Positions 48,989 to 62,046 of a stretch of DNA of 64,000 nucleotides are shown piece by piece. Within the stretch, counting starts at the first letter, position 1. Each line of letters opens with the position of its first letter. Source of the stretch: Albula goreensis (Eukaryota > Chordata > Actinopteri > Albuliformes > Albulidae); NCBI GenBank assembly GCA_022829145.1, contig CM040746.1, positions 25,232,832 through 25,296,831 of the forward strand. Reading direction: 5' to 3'. A program made the translations under genes and the position numbers. The notes below the pieces were generated by a model. The model was not told the DNA's origin. It ran no database searches and was given only the letters and a program-made list of their open reading frames with translations.

Positions 48989-51563
48989 ACAAAATATTTT
49001 AAACAGGAAGGAGGGGAGAGCGGGGATGACTGTAACAGAGTTTACTACAATCAATTACTACAATCAGGAGTAAGCTAAAATCATGTTTGCATTAGTTTCA
49101 TAATGCCCTCTTCGTACCGGAGCCAACATGTAGCGTGGCATGCCACCGTGAGCAGCTCTGCCAGTTTCACATAAAAAAAAATCTGATTTTGAGATAAGGA
49201 AATAATTGTTTGACCAAATCTACTTTTGACTTGTAGGAAGTGGGCATGTACACAAATGATAATATGATTCTGGCTTACTCCTTAATGTTTGTATTCTAGC
49301 TGGAATGGCACAACGTATATTTTATTACACACCAGTCTTTCACCTTATGATTATGGATGTTTCTTGTATTGTCCTGTATTTTTCACCACTTCAAAATAGA
49401 AGCTAAAACAGAAGCTAAAAGCAGACAGGGGAAAGGCTGCAGATATTCTCAAAAAGTTTCAAATTAGGTTTTACAAGGTATATCTGTGTAATCTGCAGCA
49501 GAGTTATGGTATTTCTTATGAAACTCTTTGCAGACATTACAGCAGGTGCAGGAGAAAAGGTCTGGTGAGTTGACCAGAGTAGGCTACTTCAGTACCAACA
49601 GGGTGTTTACTAATGAGCAGGAGGAGAAGTTTAGTTAGTAGCTAATGAAGGCAGCTAATCTGTGTAATGGATAGTCTCCTCATGAGGTAAACACATGTTA
49701 GGCATTAGTACAATGATGAAAGGTGGTATTGCTGTTTTTCCAAATGTATTATTTTTTTGGTCCAAAACCACACATACATGCACCATACAGTACAGTCCTG
49801 CTTTTGAGAAATGTTAAAGACAGTTATTGCTTCCACCCTTGATAAAAGTTTGATTCTAATGTTTATAAATGCTGAAAATGTTCATTGTTAAAATTTTAAA
49901 ATAGAAACATTTTATCTAACACTTATACATGCACACTATCATACAGCACCATCAATGTTTGTAGAAATGCTAAAGATAGACTTAGAGGAAGACTGAAAAA
50001 AGTGAATCGTTTAAATATTCAAATGAAGGCACATGCAAATGTGTAAATGCACACCTACACAGTCTGTTTGCTTTATAGTATCATAAGGCATGTTCCTCAG
50101 TTATGTTTTTGCCTCAGTTACATTGTCTGTGCCAAGTTTCTGCACTTTCACCTACATTTAACCCCATGTACTGCTACAGCAGACCTTGAGTGCAGGGTAG
50201 AATGTCACATTTCACATGGTAAATTTGAGATTAATTTTCACACTCTATCAGCATTGGAGACATCAAAATAATTAATTTTGCATGCATGTGTGGATAGTTT
50301 GTTTCAAATTTTGAAGGGTCTAGCACAAACAAGAGCAGATTAATGAGTGCAAAAGCAAATATTATTACAATCACCCCCAGGCTCCTCTACATGACAAAAA
50401 TGCGATGTTATGTGAAAAGTGGACTTTTGTTATGATGGTAAAACAGTGAATATAAGTTGTACATGTATCCAAGCATAAGAGTTAAATTCGACAGACATCC
50501 ACACAGAACTCATTGACTTCAACCATGTAACCCCAGTGAATATAAGGGACATTTGCAGTTCTGAATCTAGGCTCGAAGACTTAGACGCTGATGTTGCACC
50601 TTAACTGTTTTAAAAACTTTTGTGAACTTGTATAGGTAGAACTGTATGGAAGTACATCTCTGCCACAATAATGTAAGTTTGCATATTGAACTTTATGGTC
50701 ACATATCGAGGTCTGTGGATGCAACTGTGGTTGCGCTTATCATTTTATCTACAAGCTTGCATTGTGATATGGTTGTACATGTAATAAAAGGCACAAGCCC
50801 ATAATTTGAGTCTGTATACAGCTCCTCACTGCCATGTGTATTTTTGATTCTCAGCGGAATAACGATAATCACGAATGGCCTTGTACTAATCTGAAAACAG
50901 GTTATGCAGTCAAATGTTATTGAATTTATTTGAATGTCAAGTTACAAGCTTGTTCCTTTTGTTGAACATGCAAATAATTTGTATTCACAGTGAAAGATTG
51001 GTAGTTACACTAATTGAGTTGCATGTGTACATCTATCGAAATTAATTTGCATTTCTTCTTAGATATGGTTGGATTTATTCACAGTAAGTGGTACAGGTTT
51101 GAACTGCTCTCCTAATATTTCAAAAATCAATTTACAGAATGCTGAATCTGCTTCATAAATACATTATGGACTACATGTACATAGGTAGCATTTAAAACAA
51201 TGCTACTTGTGCCTGACCTTAATTTTTTTTTATTTAAAGATAAGAAAATTGTAAAACATATCAAGAAGAAAACTGCACAGAAACTCAATTTTGATTAGCA
51301 ACCCAAAGTGTTTGCTCTTTGAGTTGGAAAAACAATGTGGGCATTACTGTGGACACATCCAGGAAAATGAACAGCAGCATCTCTAAACAATCCTAAAAGA
51401 CTTAGGTCAACTCTCTCCTCAAAGTATAATTACCTGAATAAAAGTATGTAATCTGAACCATGTTATAAATTGCATGTCCAGTATAAAATGCATGAAATTA
51501 AATTCCATTTTTAATTCTGATGGCAACTGATTATGTTTAACTATTTCATGGGGAGACGTTTAC
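48989..51563. other. Intergenic segment between D2 donor and D1 promoter
   Basis: About 2.6 kb, AT-rich, no coding signal or clear repeat. Confidence 0.6.
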
Positions 51564-53966
51564 CTGCAATGTTGAAGCTGCTGAGTCGCTAGTTTCTGTC
51601 AGACCCGTACTCCTGGGAATACTGGAAACGATGTACCCACCACTCTTCGGTATAGGTTGTCTAACTACAACCTTTCCCTTTCTTGTCTCCGCTAAAAACA
51701 AGCTGTACCAGTAGGCATCATTGGACACTAGGGTGGAATCCGCTACAGTAGAGCTCCTCTGACTAACAACGCTGTTTCTGCAGGGAGGTGTTGGTTTGGT
51801 GGGCTTTGGTTTCTGACATTTCAGCACGATGGTCACTAATATTGTCATCAACAAAAGAAATGACACTGAGCCCAAACCAATCACCAAATACAAGTTCAAG
51901 TCTGAAAATATATCATACTCCAAAGGAACCTCAGAGGTTTCAGCAAAGGCTTTAACAACATGCTCCACCGTTGATAACTTGATGGTAACTGTAGCAGAAA
52001 GAGATGGATCTCCATTGTCTTTGGCAACAACGACCAGTCGCAGATGACGTGGGTCTCTATAGCTGAACATTCTCATTGTCCTGATTTCCCCGTTGTACTG
52101 GTCCAAACTGAATAAAGTAGCATCTGGAATCTGTAAGAACAGGTATGTGACCCGAGAGTTCTGCACAGAATCTGTGTCAATTGCAATTACTTTGGTGATG
52201 AGATAGCCTTTATCAGTGGATCTTGGGATCACTTCTTCAACTACAGAGCCGTGCGCACGTCATGGAGAGACTATGACTGGAGTATTGTCATTCTGATCCA
52301 GAATAATGATGTGGACAGTGACATTGCTGCTGAGTGGAGGGACCCCCGAATCTCTGGCTTCAATGTGGAAAAGGAACTCCTTTTCTCTTTCAAAATCAAA
52401 TGTCTTTAAAGCATAAAGATCACCATTCTCTGGATTAATTGAAAACAGCATTGACATTGAAGTGTTCAAGATTTCTTTTTCTATTATAAAATAAACTAAA
52501 TATTGGTTTTCATGGAAATCTGGATCAAAGGCAGTGACTGAACTCAGCAGTGATCCAGGTGCATTATTTTCCATCACTGGGATGGTGTAGAACGACTTTG
52601 GGAACTTTGGAGCGTTGTCATTAACATCCAAAAGTTCCACAGTTATTGTCTTGTTATCAGACAAAGGGGGAGAACCCTGGTCTGTACCAATAACTATGAT
52701 GTCATATTCTGAAGTCGTTTCTCGATCCAAAAGCCTTGAAACTATTAGTTCATAATGATTTTCTGAGGTAGTATTTAGGGCAAATGGCAAGAGGTCACTT
52801 ATTGTAAGATCTACCATTCCACTGCTCCCTGAATCCCTGTCACTAACACTTATTAGGGCAATGACTGTACCTACAGGCACATTCTCTTTAATAGGGTTGT
52901 TAAAAGATTTAATAGTGATCTCGGGATAGTTGTCATTCACATCAATCACATACACCATCACTGTACACTGCCCAGAAAGTGGGTGGTGCCCTTTATCCTT
53001 GGCCTGAATATGCATCTCCAGAATATTAATTGCCTCAAAGTCAATTACATCTTTAACTGTTATTTCTCCAGTGTTTGGATTTAAACTAAACATTTCCTGT
53101 GTCTTCTCAGATGTGTAAAAAGTAAAAGAGTATATTATCGCTGCGTTTGAGCCGTCATCTGAATCAGTAGCACTCAGCTTCAATACCTGTGTTCCGGTTG
53201 GGGCATTTTCCGTTATGTTAACCGAATAAACCTGGTGGTCGAACTGAGGGGCGTTGTCATTCGTGTCCAACACGCGCACGATGATGCTGGCTGTACCTGA
53301 GCGCGCTGGAACTCCGCCGTCTACAGCGGTGAGTATCAGATTGTGTACTGCCTGCAGTTCTCGATCTAAAGCCTTTTTTAATACCAGATCCGCATACTTG
53401 GCGCCATCGCTCCACGTTTGTATCTCAATAGTAAAATGTTCGCTCTCACTCAGATCGTAAGTGCTAATGGAATTCTCACCGGCATCCGGGTCTACTGCAT
53501 TTGTAAGTGAAAACCTCTCTCCTGGCGTTGCTGATTCCGAAACGTCTAGCTCCAGTTTATCCCTTCGAAACATTGGGGCGTTATCATTAATGTCTTTAAT
53601 TTCCAACTCAATGTAAAATATCCTCAACGGATTTTCGATATAAACATCCATTTTCAGGATACAAGATATCTTTGTCGTGCACAGATATTCCCGGTCTATC
53701 TTTTCGGTAATGTAAAGTTCCCCCGTATCTTTGTTGACCTCCAGATATTTCTTGCTTGCCATTATTTCAAGACGTATTTTGCGCTGAGGTAAGGAGTCTA
53801 CATCCAGCCCTAAATCAACAGCCAAATTTGTAACAACGGAACCCACCTTCTTTTCTTCGGGAATGGAGTAGCGAGTCACAGAAAATGCTCCACTCCATGT
53901 CAGAAGAATAATAATGGAAAACAAAACGTACCTTTTCCGTGCAGCCACAAAGACATTCAATTCCAT
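51564..53966 (-). pseudogene. Clustered protocadherin variable exon D2 with a single premature stop
   Basis: An 801-codon frame, collinear with D3 and D4 with no indel that shifts frame, interrupted by one TGA at 52260-52262 (codon 569). The same codon is TGG (Trp of SPWRAHGS) in D1, D3 and D4. The stop falls at the EC5-EC6 junction, right after ILDQNDNTPVIVSP, so a translated product would lack EC6, the membrane helix and the cytoplasmic part. Everything else looks functional: signal peptide MELNVFVAARKRYVLFSIII, EC1 loop LCTTKISC (Cx5C), calcium motifs, membrane helix and a phase-0 donor (CAG|GTAAAC). Either a very young pseudogene, a segregating null allele, or a base error. Readthrough is possible in principle but has no support here. 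Confidence 0.85.
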
Positions 53967-54204
53967 TGTTTAAGGAAAAGATTCAAACCGACTAAAGCCT
54001 CCAAAACGAATCTCAGTTCAGTGATACCTAAACCTTAGTGTCTTGCATAGTGATTTGCTAATCGAAATAAAAATGTCCGCATAAATCAAACAAGCGAGAG
54101 AAAAAAGGAGAAACGCCGACTATAAGATGAACAGCGCCCAGTGCTTCTGTTTTTGCTTGGCTGACTGCCTTCTCTAGGTTTTTCTACGGATGAGTCTCGT
54201 AAGT

Positions 54205-54223
54205 CAACAGCGACACTGTGCGC
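54205..54223 (-). promoter_or_regulatory. CTCF-like conserved sequence element, promoter of D2
   Basis: The plus strand reads CAACAGCGACACTGTGCGC, 239 bp upstream of the D2 start. It is intact despite the stop codon in the exon. Confidence 0.7.
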
Positions 54224-54804
54224 TCAAAAGGTCTGTATCAATTTTAAATCTTAAAAATGCATCTTACTGTATTAGTGAAAGTAGAAACTTTTTAATCAAA
54301 CCGGGTAAATTTTGACAAAGTTAAAATATAAACTTTATCAGAAAAATACATTTTGAATAAAGCGTTGACAAAACGATAGGCTTCCATTTTTTCTAGATGA
54401 TGGGTATATTTTATTAGTTGAGGATTAGCTTAATCGTTATATATTATAATATTTTAAAATATTTTCATATACCATTAATCACAATCAAGTCAATTAAGGT
54501 GTTCAGAACATGATATGGACAGGGATACTCAGGAAACAGATCAGTTCACGATTCGATAATCCTTTAAATTCAAATTCTAATGGTAGGGTAGCTCGTAAAT
54601 TACTGATGTCATTATATGGACCTGCTTTCCTGAGAAATATTTCAATGTAAAGAGGAGAACAGAGAAATTGTGAAGAAGCCTACCGCACGCTCTGACGTTA
54701 CTAAATTCGTAGTTTATGTCTTACTCCCGTATTTTATATTTATTGAAAATTCAGCAAATAAAATCTGAATAGAACATCAGGCATTAATGAAAGATTTGTC
54801 TCAC
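54224..54804. other. Short intergenic segment between D3 donor and D2 promoter
   Basis: About 580 bp, AT-rich, no coding signal. This is the tightest spacing in the D block. Confidence 0.6.
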
Positions 54805-57207
54805 CTGTAGCGTTGATGCTGCTGAGTCGCTAGTTTCTGTCAGACCCGTACTCCTGGGAATACTGGAAACGATGTACCCACCACTCTTCGGAATTGGTTG
54901 TCTCACCACAACCTTTCCCTTCCTTGTCTCCGCTAAAAACAAACTGTACCAGTAGGCATCATTGGACACTAAGGTGGAATCCGCTACAGTAGAGCTCCTC
55001 TGACTAACAACGCTGTTTCTGCAGGGAGGGGTCGGTTTGGTGGGCTTTTGTTTCTGACATTTCAGCACGATTGTCACCAATATTGTCATCAACAAAAGAA
55101 ATGACACTGAGCCCAAACCAATCACCAAATACAAGTTCAAGTCTGAAAATATATCATACTCCAAAGGAACCTCAGATGTTTCAGCAAAGGCTTTAACAAC
55201 GTGCTCCACCGTTGATAATTTAATTGTAACTGTAGCAGAAAGAGATGGATCTCCATTGTCTTTGGCAATGACGACCAGTCGCTGATGACGTGGATCTCTA
55301 TAGCTGAACATTCTCATTGTCCTGATTTCCCCGTTATACTGGTCCAAACTGAATAAAGTAGCGTCTGGAATCTGTAGAAATTGGTATGTGACTCGAGAGT
55401 TCTGCACGGAATCTGTGTCAATGGCGATTACTTTGGCGATGAGATACCCTTTATCGGTGGATCTTGGAATCACTTCCTCTACTGCAGAGCCATGTGCACG
55501 CCATGGAGAGACTATGACAGGGCTGTTGTCGTTCTGATCCAGAATAATAATGTGGACAGTGACATTGCTGCTGAGCGGAGGAACACCCGAATCTCTGGCT
55601 TCAATGTGGAAAAGGAACTCCTTTTCTCTCTCGTAGTCAAAAGTCTTCAGTGCGTAAAGATCGCCATTCTCTGGGTTGATGGAGAACAGCATTGACATGG
55701 AAGTATTTAGGATCTCTTTTTCTATGATAAAATAAACTAAATACTGGTTTTCGTGGAAATCAGGATCAAAAGCAGTAACAGAACTCAGCAGTGATCCAGG
55801 TGCATTATTCTCCATCACAGGGATGGTATAGAATGACTTGGGGAACTGTGGCGCGTTGTCATTAACATCCAGTAGCTCCAAAGTAATTGTTTCATTATCT
55901 GACAAAGGTGGAACGCCTCTGTCTGTCACTGTTAAAATTATGTTAAACTCTGGAATTGTCTCACGGTCCAGGGATTCAGAAACAACCAGTTCGAAATCAT
56001 ATTCTGACGACTTGTTCAGCGCAAAGGGTAACTGTTCACTAATAGAGAGGTCAACCTTCCCATTATCCCCTGAGTCTCTGTCACGAATTCCAACGAGTGC
56101 TATTACTGTGCCAATTGGAACATTCTCTTTCACCGAATTCCTGAGAGATTTAACAGTGATCTCGGGATAGTTATCATTTACATCTGTCACATACACCATC
56201 ACTGTACATTGTCCAGACAGTGGGTGATGTCCTTGGTCTTTGGCCTGGATATGCATCTCCAAAATTTTTACATCCTCAAAATCAATCACGTCTTTCACTT
56301 TAATTTCTCCAGTATTCTTATTTAAATCAAACATTTCCTGTGTTTTTTCAGACGTGTAAAGTGTGAAAGAATACATTACCTCTGAATTTGGGCCCTCATC
56401 CAAGTCTGTTGCGTTCAGCTTCAATACTATTGTTCCTAGTGGAGAATTTTCCGTTATGTTAATGGAATAAACCTGGTGGTCAAACTGAGGAGCGTTGTCA
56501 TTTGTATCTAAGACATTCACAATAATGCTGGCTGTGCCTGACCGCGAGGGTACTCCGCCATCTACAGCGGTAAGTATTAGATTATGTACAGCCTGCACCT
56601 CTCGATCTAGAGCTTTTTTCAAAACCAAGTCAACATATTTAGATCCATCGCTTCCAGTCTGAATTTCGATTTTGAAATGGTCGCTCTCACTCAGTGCATA
56701 TGTTTTAATTGAATTAGCACCGACATCTGGATCAACTGCATTGTTCAAGGAGAATCTTTCTCCTGGTAAAGCGGATTCTGAGATATCTAAATGCATAGTT
56801 TCTCTTCGAAAATTTGGCGCGTGGTCATTAATATCTAATATTTCTAATTCAATATTGAATATCCGAATTGGTTTTTTGATGATCACATCAAGTTTAAGCA
56901 AACAAGACGATGTCTTTGATGGACACAAATATTCTCTATCTATCTTCTCTAAAACATACAGTTCTCCCGTTTCTTTGTTAACGCCTAAATATTTTTTACT
57001 ATGCAAAATATCTAATTTCAGCTCGCGTTCAGCTAGACTTCGAGCACTTAAACCCAAATCATTAGCTAAATTGGCAAGAACGGACCCCTCCTCCATTTCT
57101 TCAGGGACAGAGTAACGAGTTACTGCCCTAGCCATGTTCCACATAAAAGACATTACAAGGTAAACTGAGACATACCTCGCTGCCCACACAGCAAAATTTA
57201 CTCTCAT
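54805..57207 (-). CDS. Clustered protocadherin variable exon D3 (delta-like)
   Basis: Single-exon unit of 801 codons from the Met at 57207 (MRVNFAVWAARYVSVYLVMS), chosen because it aligns with D4 (MALYCVGRAMRYVSVFFV); a Met four codons upstream is possible. The signal peptide ends near MARAVTRYSVPEEM. Six cadherin repeats; EC1 loop LCPSKTSSC (Cx6C, longer than usual). Membrane helix LYLVIGLGSVSFLLLMTILV, cytoplasmic motifs YWYSLFLAETRKGK and SSIPRSTGLTETSDSAASTL, phase-0 donor (CAG|GTGAGA). EC1-EC4 resemble D4 most; EC5 onward is shared by the whole D block. Expected to be a homophilic neuronal adhesion protein like other clustered protocadherins. Confidence 0.9.
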
Positions 57208-57391
57208 TGTAGCCGGCAAAAATTCTCCAATACCTTAAATTAAATCAGAGAGTACATCCGTCAGAGAATTTTAGAATTGTCCTCGTGAGATTAAAGGCGT
57301 ATACAGAGACAATGCACCTCTAACTAGAAACTGCGGCGTATCTGTACGTGAAAAAAACTGTCATGGCTCCCCTTCAATCGCAGACTCATGT

Positions 57392-57400
57392 GATTTATAA
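57392..57400 (-). promoter_or_regulatory. Possible TATA-like box of D3
   Basis: The minus strand reads CTTATAAATCA immediately downstream of the CTCF-like element of D3, about 190 bp before the start codon. D4 has a weaker equivalent (TCATAAATG at about 62033-62043). Confidence 0.35.
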
Positions 57401-57402
57401 GG

Positions 57403-57421
57403 GAACAGCGACCCTAAGTGC
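57403..57421 (-). promoter_or_regulatory. CTCF-like conserved sequence element, promoter of D3
   Basis: The plus strand reads GAACAGCGACCCTAAGTGC, 196 bp upstream of the D3 start. Confidence 0.6.
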
Positions 57422-58740
57422 AAAACAAATGAACACGAAAAGGAAAACAAGTCTTTTTCCAGAGACTGAAGTGAAATTTTGCCTAAAGTCAAAACTCGCA
57501 GTGATTTGTGTATTTGTCAGTTGACATAGGCTATTTATGTGAGATATAAAAGTGCTTAGAGAGACGCAGATAAATATGAAAATCATAATAAGTTCATTAG
57601 AACTGGTCAAATAACCTAAACTATCTTTTCTCACCTTATTTCAAAGAAGAAGAAAGAAAATACAATTGCCTCTTCTCACGCAATCATGAAACAGACTTAC
57701 AGGGCATTAAATTACGTGTAAATACAGAATGATTATATGAAAGCAGGCTTTGTAAAATAAATTGTGAATTTTTGTGGGGGCACATTCAATCGTGAAATGT
57801 TTAAATTATGAGGTGTCTGCACTAAAAGTTAGCAATAGTACAGAACGAAAAAATAATAATTTTCACTCAGAATGGCACTTCAATTTCAAAATTGACAAAA
57901 CTAATATTTATATGCTGGATCATATCATTTTAAGAGCATCCTTGGAATGACTAAACAACTAAAAAGCATTACTTTTTGTTACTTCAGAATTCTAATTCGA
58001 CTGCCCTGAAAAAAATGTCTGTTGTGTTGAACAAGTTTAAAATACTTCTCATGACATTGTATCAATGTTATGTGAGGCTTCATTATTAATTTGTAACAAA
58101 GGCAATGTGCAGCCCAGTTGAAAATTAAACATAGGGATAACATGACCACTTAACGGCAGACATCCCATGCTGATATAAGGTCACATGAGTCAAGGGTGAA
58201 TGATGGCCTTATCATAATACTATCACCCAGACAGCTCGGGTGGAAAATATAACTATACTACACCTTAAAAGAAGACTAAAAGCCAACTGGATTTCTTTTG
58301 CTAATTGATTTTCCTCAATTCCTTAGGCATGCTCAAGAGGACTGATAAAGTAACAACAGTTTTACTTAGTTAAGTTGCTAAGGTTTTAGGAAAAGCCAGA
58401 AATGAAATTTGTCGGGTACAAGTGAACTTGCACAACATTTGTGGGAGTATCTCGAAAACAATGCCCAGGAAAATATGATGTACTTAAACTTTGGAATCTT
58501 ACACAGCAGCAAACACCATTGATAGTATTACCATTTGTTATATTTAACAGATGGCTGACATATTTTAAATGAACCTACAAAATTTTTTTTATTCACAGGA
58601 TATTTCATATTATATTGTGCATTCTCCTACCACTTCAAAGCAGATGACGAACAGGTTTTCCTTTCGTTTCCCCCATCTAACACTCTGGTGTCATACCACA
58701 TCTCATGATGCATCAAACACATTTTAAACTGGATGGTGAA
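57422..58740. other. Intergenic segment upstream of D3
   Basis: AT-rich, no coding signal. Its right end borders the L2-type LINE fragment. Confidence 0.55.
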
Positions 58741-59400
58741 CGATTGTATGCTTATAAACCCCACAACTGATTCAAAACGCCACTACACAACTTGTGATCA
58801 ACCTTCAAAGGTGTGCTCATGTAATACCACTCCTTACCTCTCTTCATTTAGTATCTGTTGCAGCATGCATTAAGTTCAAAACCTTAGTGCTAGTCTACAG
58901 GTCAGTGAATGGAACAGTTTCGCAATACCTTCAGTCAACTTTCAAACCCTACACTCTGGCGAAATCTCTCCAGTCTGCTAACACAAAATGTCTCTCTCTC
59001 CCTTCTAGCATACCCACTCCTCTCTATCTCAATGACTCTCTGATCTGGCCCCACAGGAGTGGAATGTACTCCCCACCGATGTCAGGACAGCTGAATCATT
59101 GTTTGTTTTCCCACACAGATTTAAGACTCACCATTTCAGATCACACTTCACACCCACTCAATGGCTTTGAGTTTTTACTAATTTGAGTATGCACTAATTT
59201 ATAGTCTGTATTTTAATTTGGACTAGCTTGACTATCATGTACTGTTAATAAATTGTGCTGGTTAAGTACTTGCTAGTTTGGAAAAATGGTTGGCTAAGGA
59301 ATGATAATATTACTCATAATTAGGTGGATGCACTCAATGTTCTCCTGCTTTGTAAGTCACTCTGGATAACAGTGTCTGCTAAATGACTGTCATATAATAT
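58741..59400 (+). mobile_element. 3' end of an L2-type LINE
   Basis: The plus strand encodes degenerate C-terminal ORF2 sequence of the L2 type (VIPLLTSLHLVSVAACIKFK, LVLVYRSVNGTVSQYLQ, SDLIWPH-like region), followed at about 59350 by GTAAGTCACTCTGGATAACA and GTCTGCTAAATGACT, the tail shared by L2 LINEs and many fish SINEs. It is 5'-truncated, frame-damaged and antisense to the protocadherins. The open frame at 58794-59186 is part of it, not a host gene. Its end lies about 18 bp from the D4 splice donor. Confidence 0.8.
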
Positions 59401-59417
59401 TAACAAAAGTGTCATAC

Positions 59418-61820
59418 CTGCAGTGTTGATGTTGCTGAGCCACTCCTCTCTGTAATACCAGTACTTCTTGGTATACTGGAAACAATATATCCACCACTCT
59501 TTGGTATAGGTTGTCTCACCACAACCTTTCCCTTCCTTGTCTCCGCTAAAAACAAGCTGTACCAGTAGGCATCATTGGACACTAGGGTGGAATCTGCTAC
59601 AGTAGAGCTCCTCTGACTAACAACGCTGTTTCTGCAGGGAGGTGTTGGTTTGGTGGGCTTTGGTTTCTGGCACTTCAACACAATTGTCACCAATATCGTC
59701 ATCAATAACAGAAATGACACTGAGCCCAAACCAATCACCAAATACAAGTTCAAGTCTGAAAATATATCATACTCCAAAGGAACCTCAGATGTTTCAGCAA
59801 AGGCTTTAACAACATGCTCCACAGTCGATAACTTGATGGTAACTGTAGCAGAAAGAGATGGATCTCCATTGTCTTTGGCAATGACAACCAGTCGCTGATG
59901 ACGTGGGTCTCTGTAACCAAACATTCTCGTTGTCCGGATTTCCCCATTATACTGGTCCAAGCTGAATAAAGTAGCATCTGGAATCTGTACAAACTGGTAT
60001 GTGACCCGAGAGTTCTGCACTGAATCTGTGTCAATGGCAATTACTTTGGCGATGAGGTATCCTTTGTCAGTGGATCTTGGGATCACTTCTTCAACTACAG
60101 AGCCATGCGCACGCCATGGAGAAACTATGACAGGGCTGTTGTCGTTCTGATCCAGAATAATAACGTGGACAGTGACATTGCTGCTGAGTGGAGGAACACC
60201 TGAGTCTCTGGCCTCAATGTGGAAAAGGAACTCCTTTTCTCTCTCATAGTCAAAAGTCTTTAGCGCGTAGAGATCCCCGTTCTCAGGATTAATGGAAAAC
60301 AGCATTGACATTGAAGTGTTCACGATTTGTTTTTCCAAAATAAAATAAACTAAATATTGATTTTCATGGAAATCAGGATCAAAGGCTGTAACAGAACTCA
60401 ATAGTGAACCAGGTGCATTATTTTCCATGACTGGAATGGTGTAGAATGATTTTGGGAACTGTGGAGCGTTGTCGTTAACATCCAGTAGCTCCAAAATGAT
60501 AGTTTCATTATCTGACAAAGGAGGTGTGCCTCTGTCTGTCACTGTTAACATTATATTGTAGGTCGGAACTGTTTCGCGGTCCAACAGTTCTGAGACAACC
60601 AGTTCAAAATCACTCTCCGATGACTTGTTCAGCACAAAGGGTAACTGCTCGCTAATAGAAAGGTCAACCTTCCCATTATCCCCTGAGTCTCTGTCACCAA
60701 CTCCAACAAGAGCTATTACTGTGCCTACAGGAGTATCCTCCTTCACTATGCTCCTAAATGATTTAATAGTGATTTCGGGATAGTTATCATTCACATCTGT
60801 CACATACACCATTACTGTACACTGTCCAGACAGTGGGTGATGCCCCTTGTCCTTGGCCTGAATATGCATCTCCAAAATTTTTACTTCCTCAAAATCAATC
60901 ACATCTTTCACTTTAATTTCTCCAGTATTCGAATTTAAAGTAAACATTTCCTGTGTTTTTTCAGACGTGTAAAGAGTGAAAGAGTATATGGTCTCTGCGT
61001 TTGGACCGTCATCTAGGTCTGTTGCATTCAACTTTAAAATTAGTGTTCCTATAGGGGAATTTTCAGTTATATTAATGGCATAAACCTGGTGGTCAAACTG
61101 AGGGGCGTTGTCATTGGTATCCAACACACGCACAATAATGCTGGCAGTGCCGGACCTCGCGGGTACTCCGCCGTCTACAGCCGTCAGTATAAGATTATGA
61201 ACAGCCTGCTTCTCTCGATCTAAAGCCTTTTTCAAAACTAAATCAACATATTTCGTTCCATCGCTTCCCCTCTGAATTTCGATATTGAAATGGTCGCTTT
61301 CACTAAGCGTATAGGTTTTGATGGAATTAGTTCCGACATCTGGATCTACTGCATTATTTAACGAGAATCTTTCTCCGGGTAAAGCAGATTCTGATATATC
61401 TAAAGGCATTGTTTCTTTTCTAAAATTTGGGGCATGGTCATTGATATCTAAGATTTCTAATTCGATATTAAACATTCTTATTGGGTTTTTGATCGTCACA
61501 TCCATTTTAAGCAAACACGGGGACATTTTCATTGTACATAAGTGTTCCCTGTCTATCTTCGCTAAAACATACAGTTCTCCCGTTTCTTTGTTTACGCCCA
61601 AATATTTTTTGCTGTGCAAAATATCTAGTTTTAAATCGCGTTCAACAAGACCGCCAACATTAAGACCTAAATCAGTTGCTAAATTAGCAACAACAGACCC
61701 TTCCTCCATTTCTTCAGGGATGGAATAGCGAGTCACAGCCCAAGCCAAGCTCCATATCGATGAGGTTACAAAGAAAACCGACACATACCTCATTGCCCGC
61801 CCAACACAGTATAATGCCAT
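59418..61820 (-). CDS. Clustered protocadherin variable exon D4 (delta-like, 5'-most in window)
   Basis: Single-exon unit of 801 codons from the Met at 61820 (MALYCVGRAMRYVSVFFV), which aligns with the D3 start; the frame is open for nine more codons upstream. The signal peptide precedes VTRYSIPEEMEEGSVVANLA. Six cadherin repeats; EC1 loop LCTMKMSPC (Cx6C). Membrane helix and cytoplasmic motifs as in D1-D3, but the last residues read GITERSGSATSTLQ against GLTETSDSAASTLQ in the others. The phase-0 donor is CAG|GTATGA. An L2 LINE end sits about 18 bp inside the intron, so intronic sequence shared by other D exons has been replaced here. First transcribed exon of the array within the window; more may lie to the right. 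Confidence 0.9.
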
Positions 61821-62046
61821 TTTGTAACAGGAGAAAATCCTTTCCAAAATGAATATACCAATCGGTGATTACATCCGTACACGAAATTACTTTCTCAAAC
61901 AATTATTCAGCCCCAGTCTAAGGATAAAATCATGCTGTGATTGAAATGATCCCGTAAACACGTTTAGCTGTCCTGACAGAAACCGATATGCGCATGTGTC
62001 CTTACAGAACTAACTGGCTAAATGCCGATCAGAGACATTTATGAGG

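Noticed and set aside
52260..52262. TGA in D2 as a selenocysteine or programmed readthrough codon
   Set aside because: The paralogues have TGG (Trp) here, no protocadherin is a known selenoprotein, and no recoding signal is apparent.
58794..59186. A 130-codon open frame that could be taken for a gene
   Set aside because: It is the degenerate C-terminal part of an L2-type LINE and is followed directly by the L2 tail.
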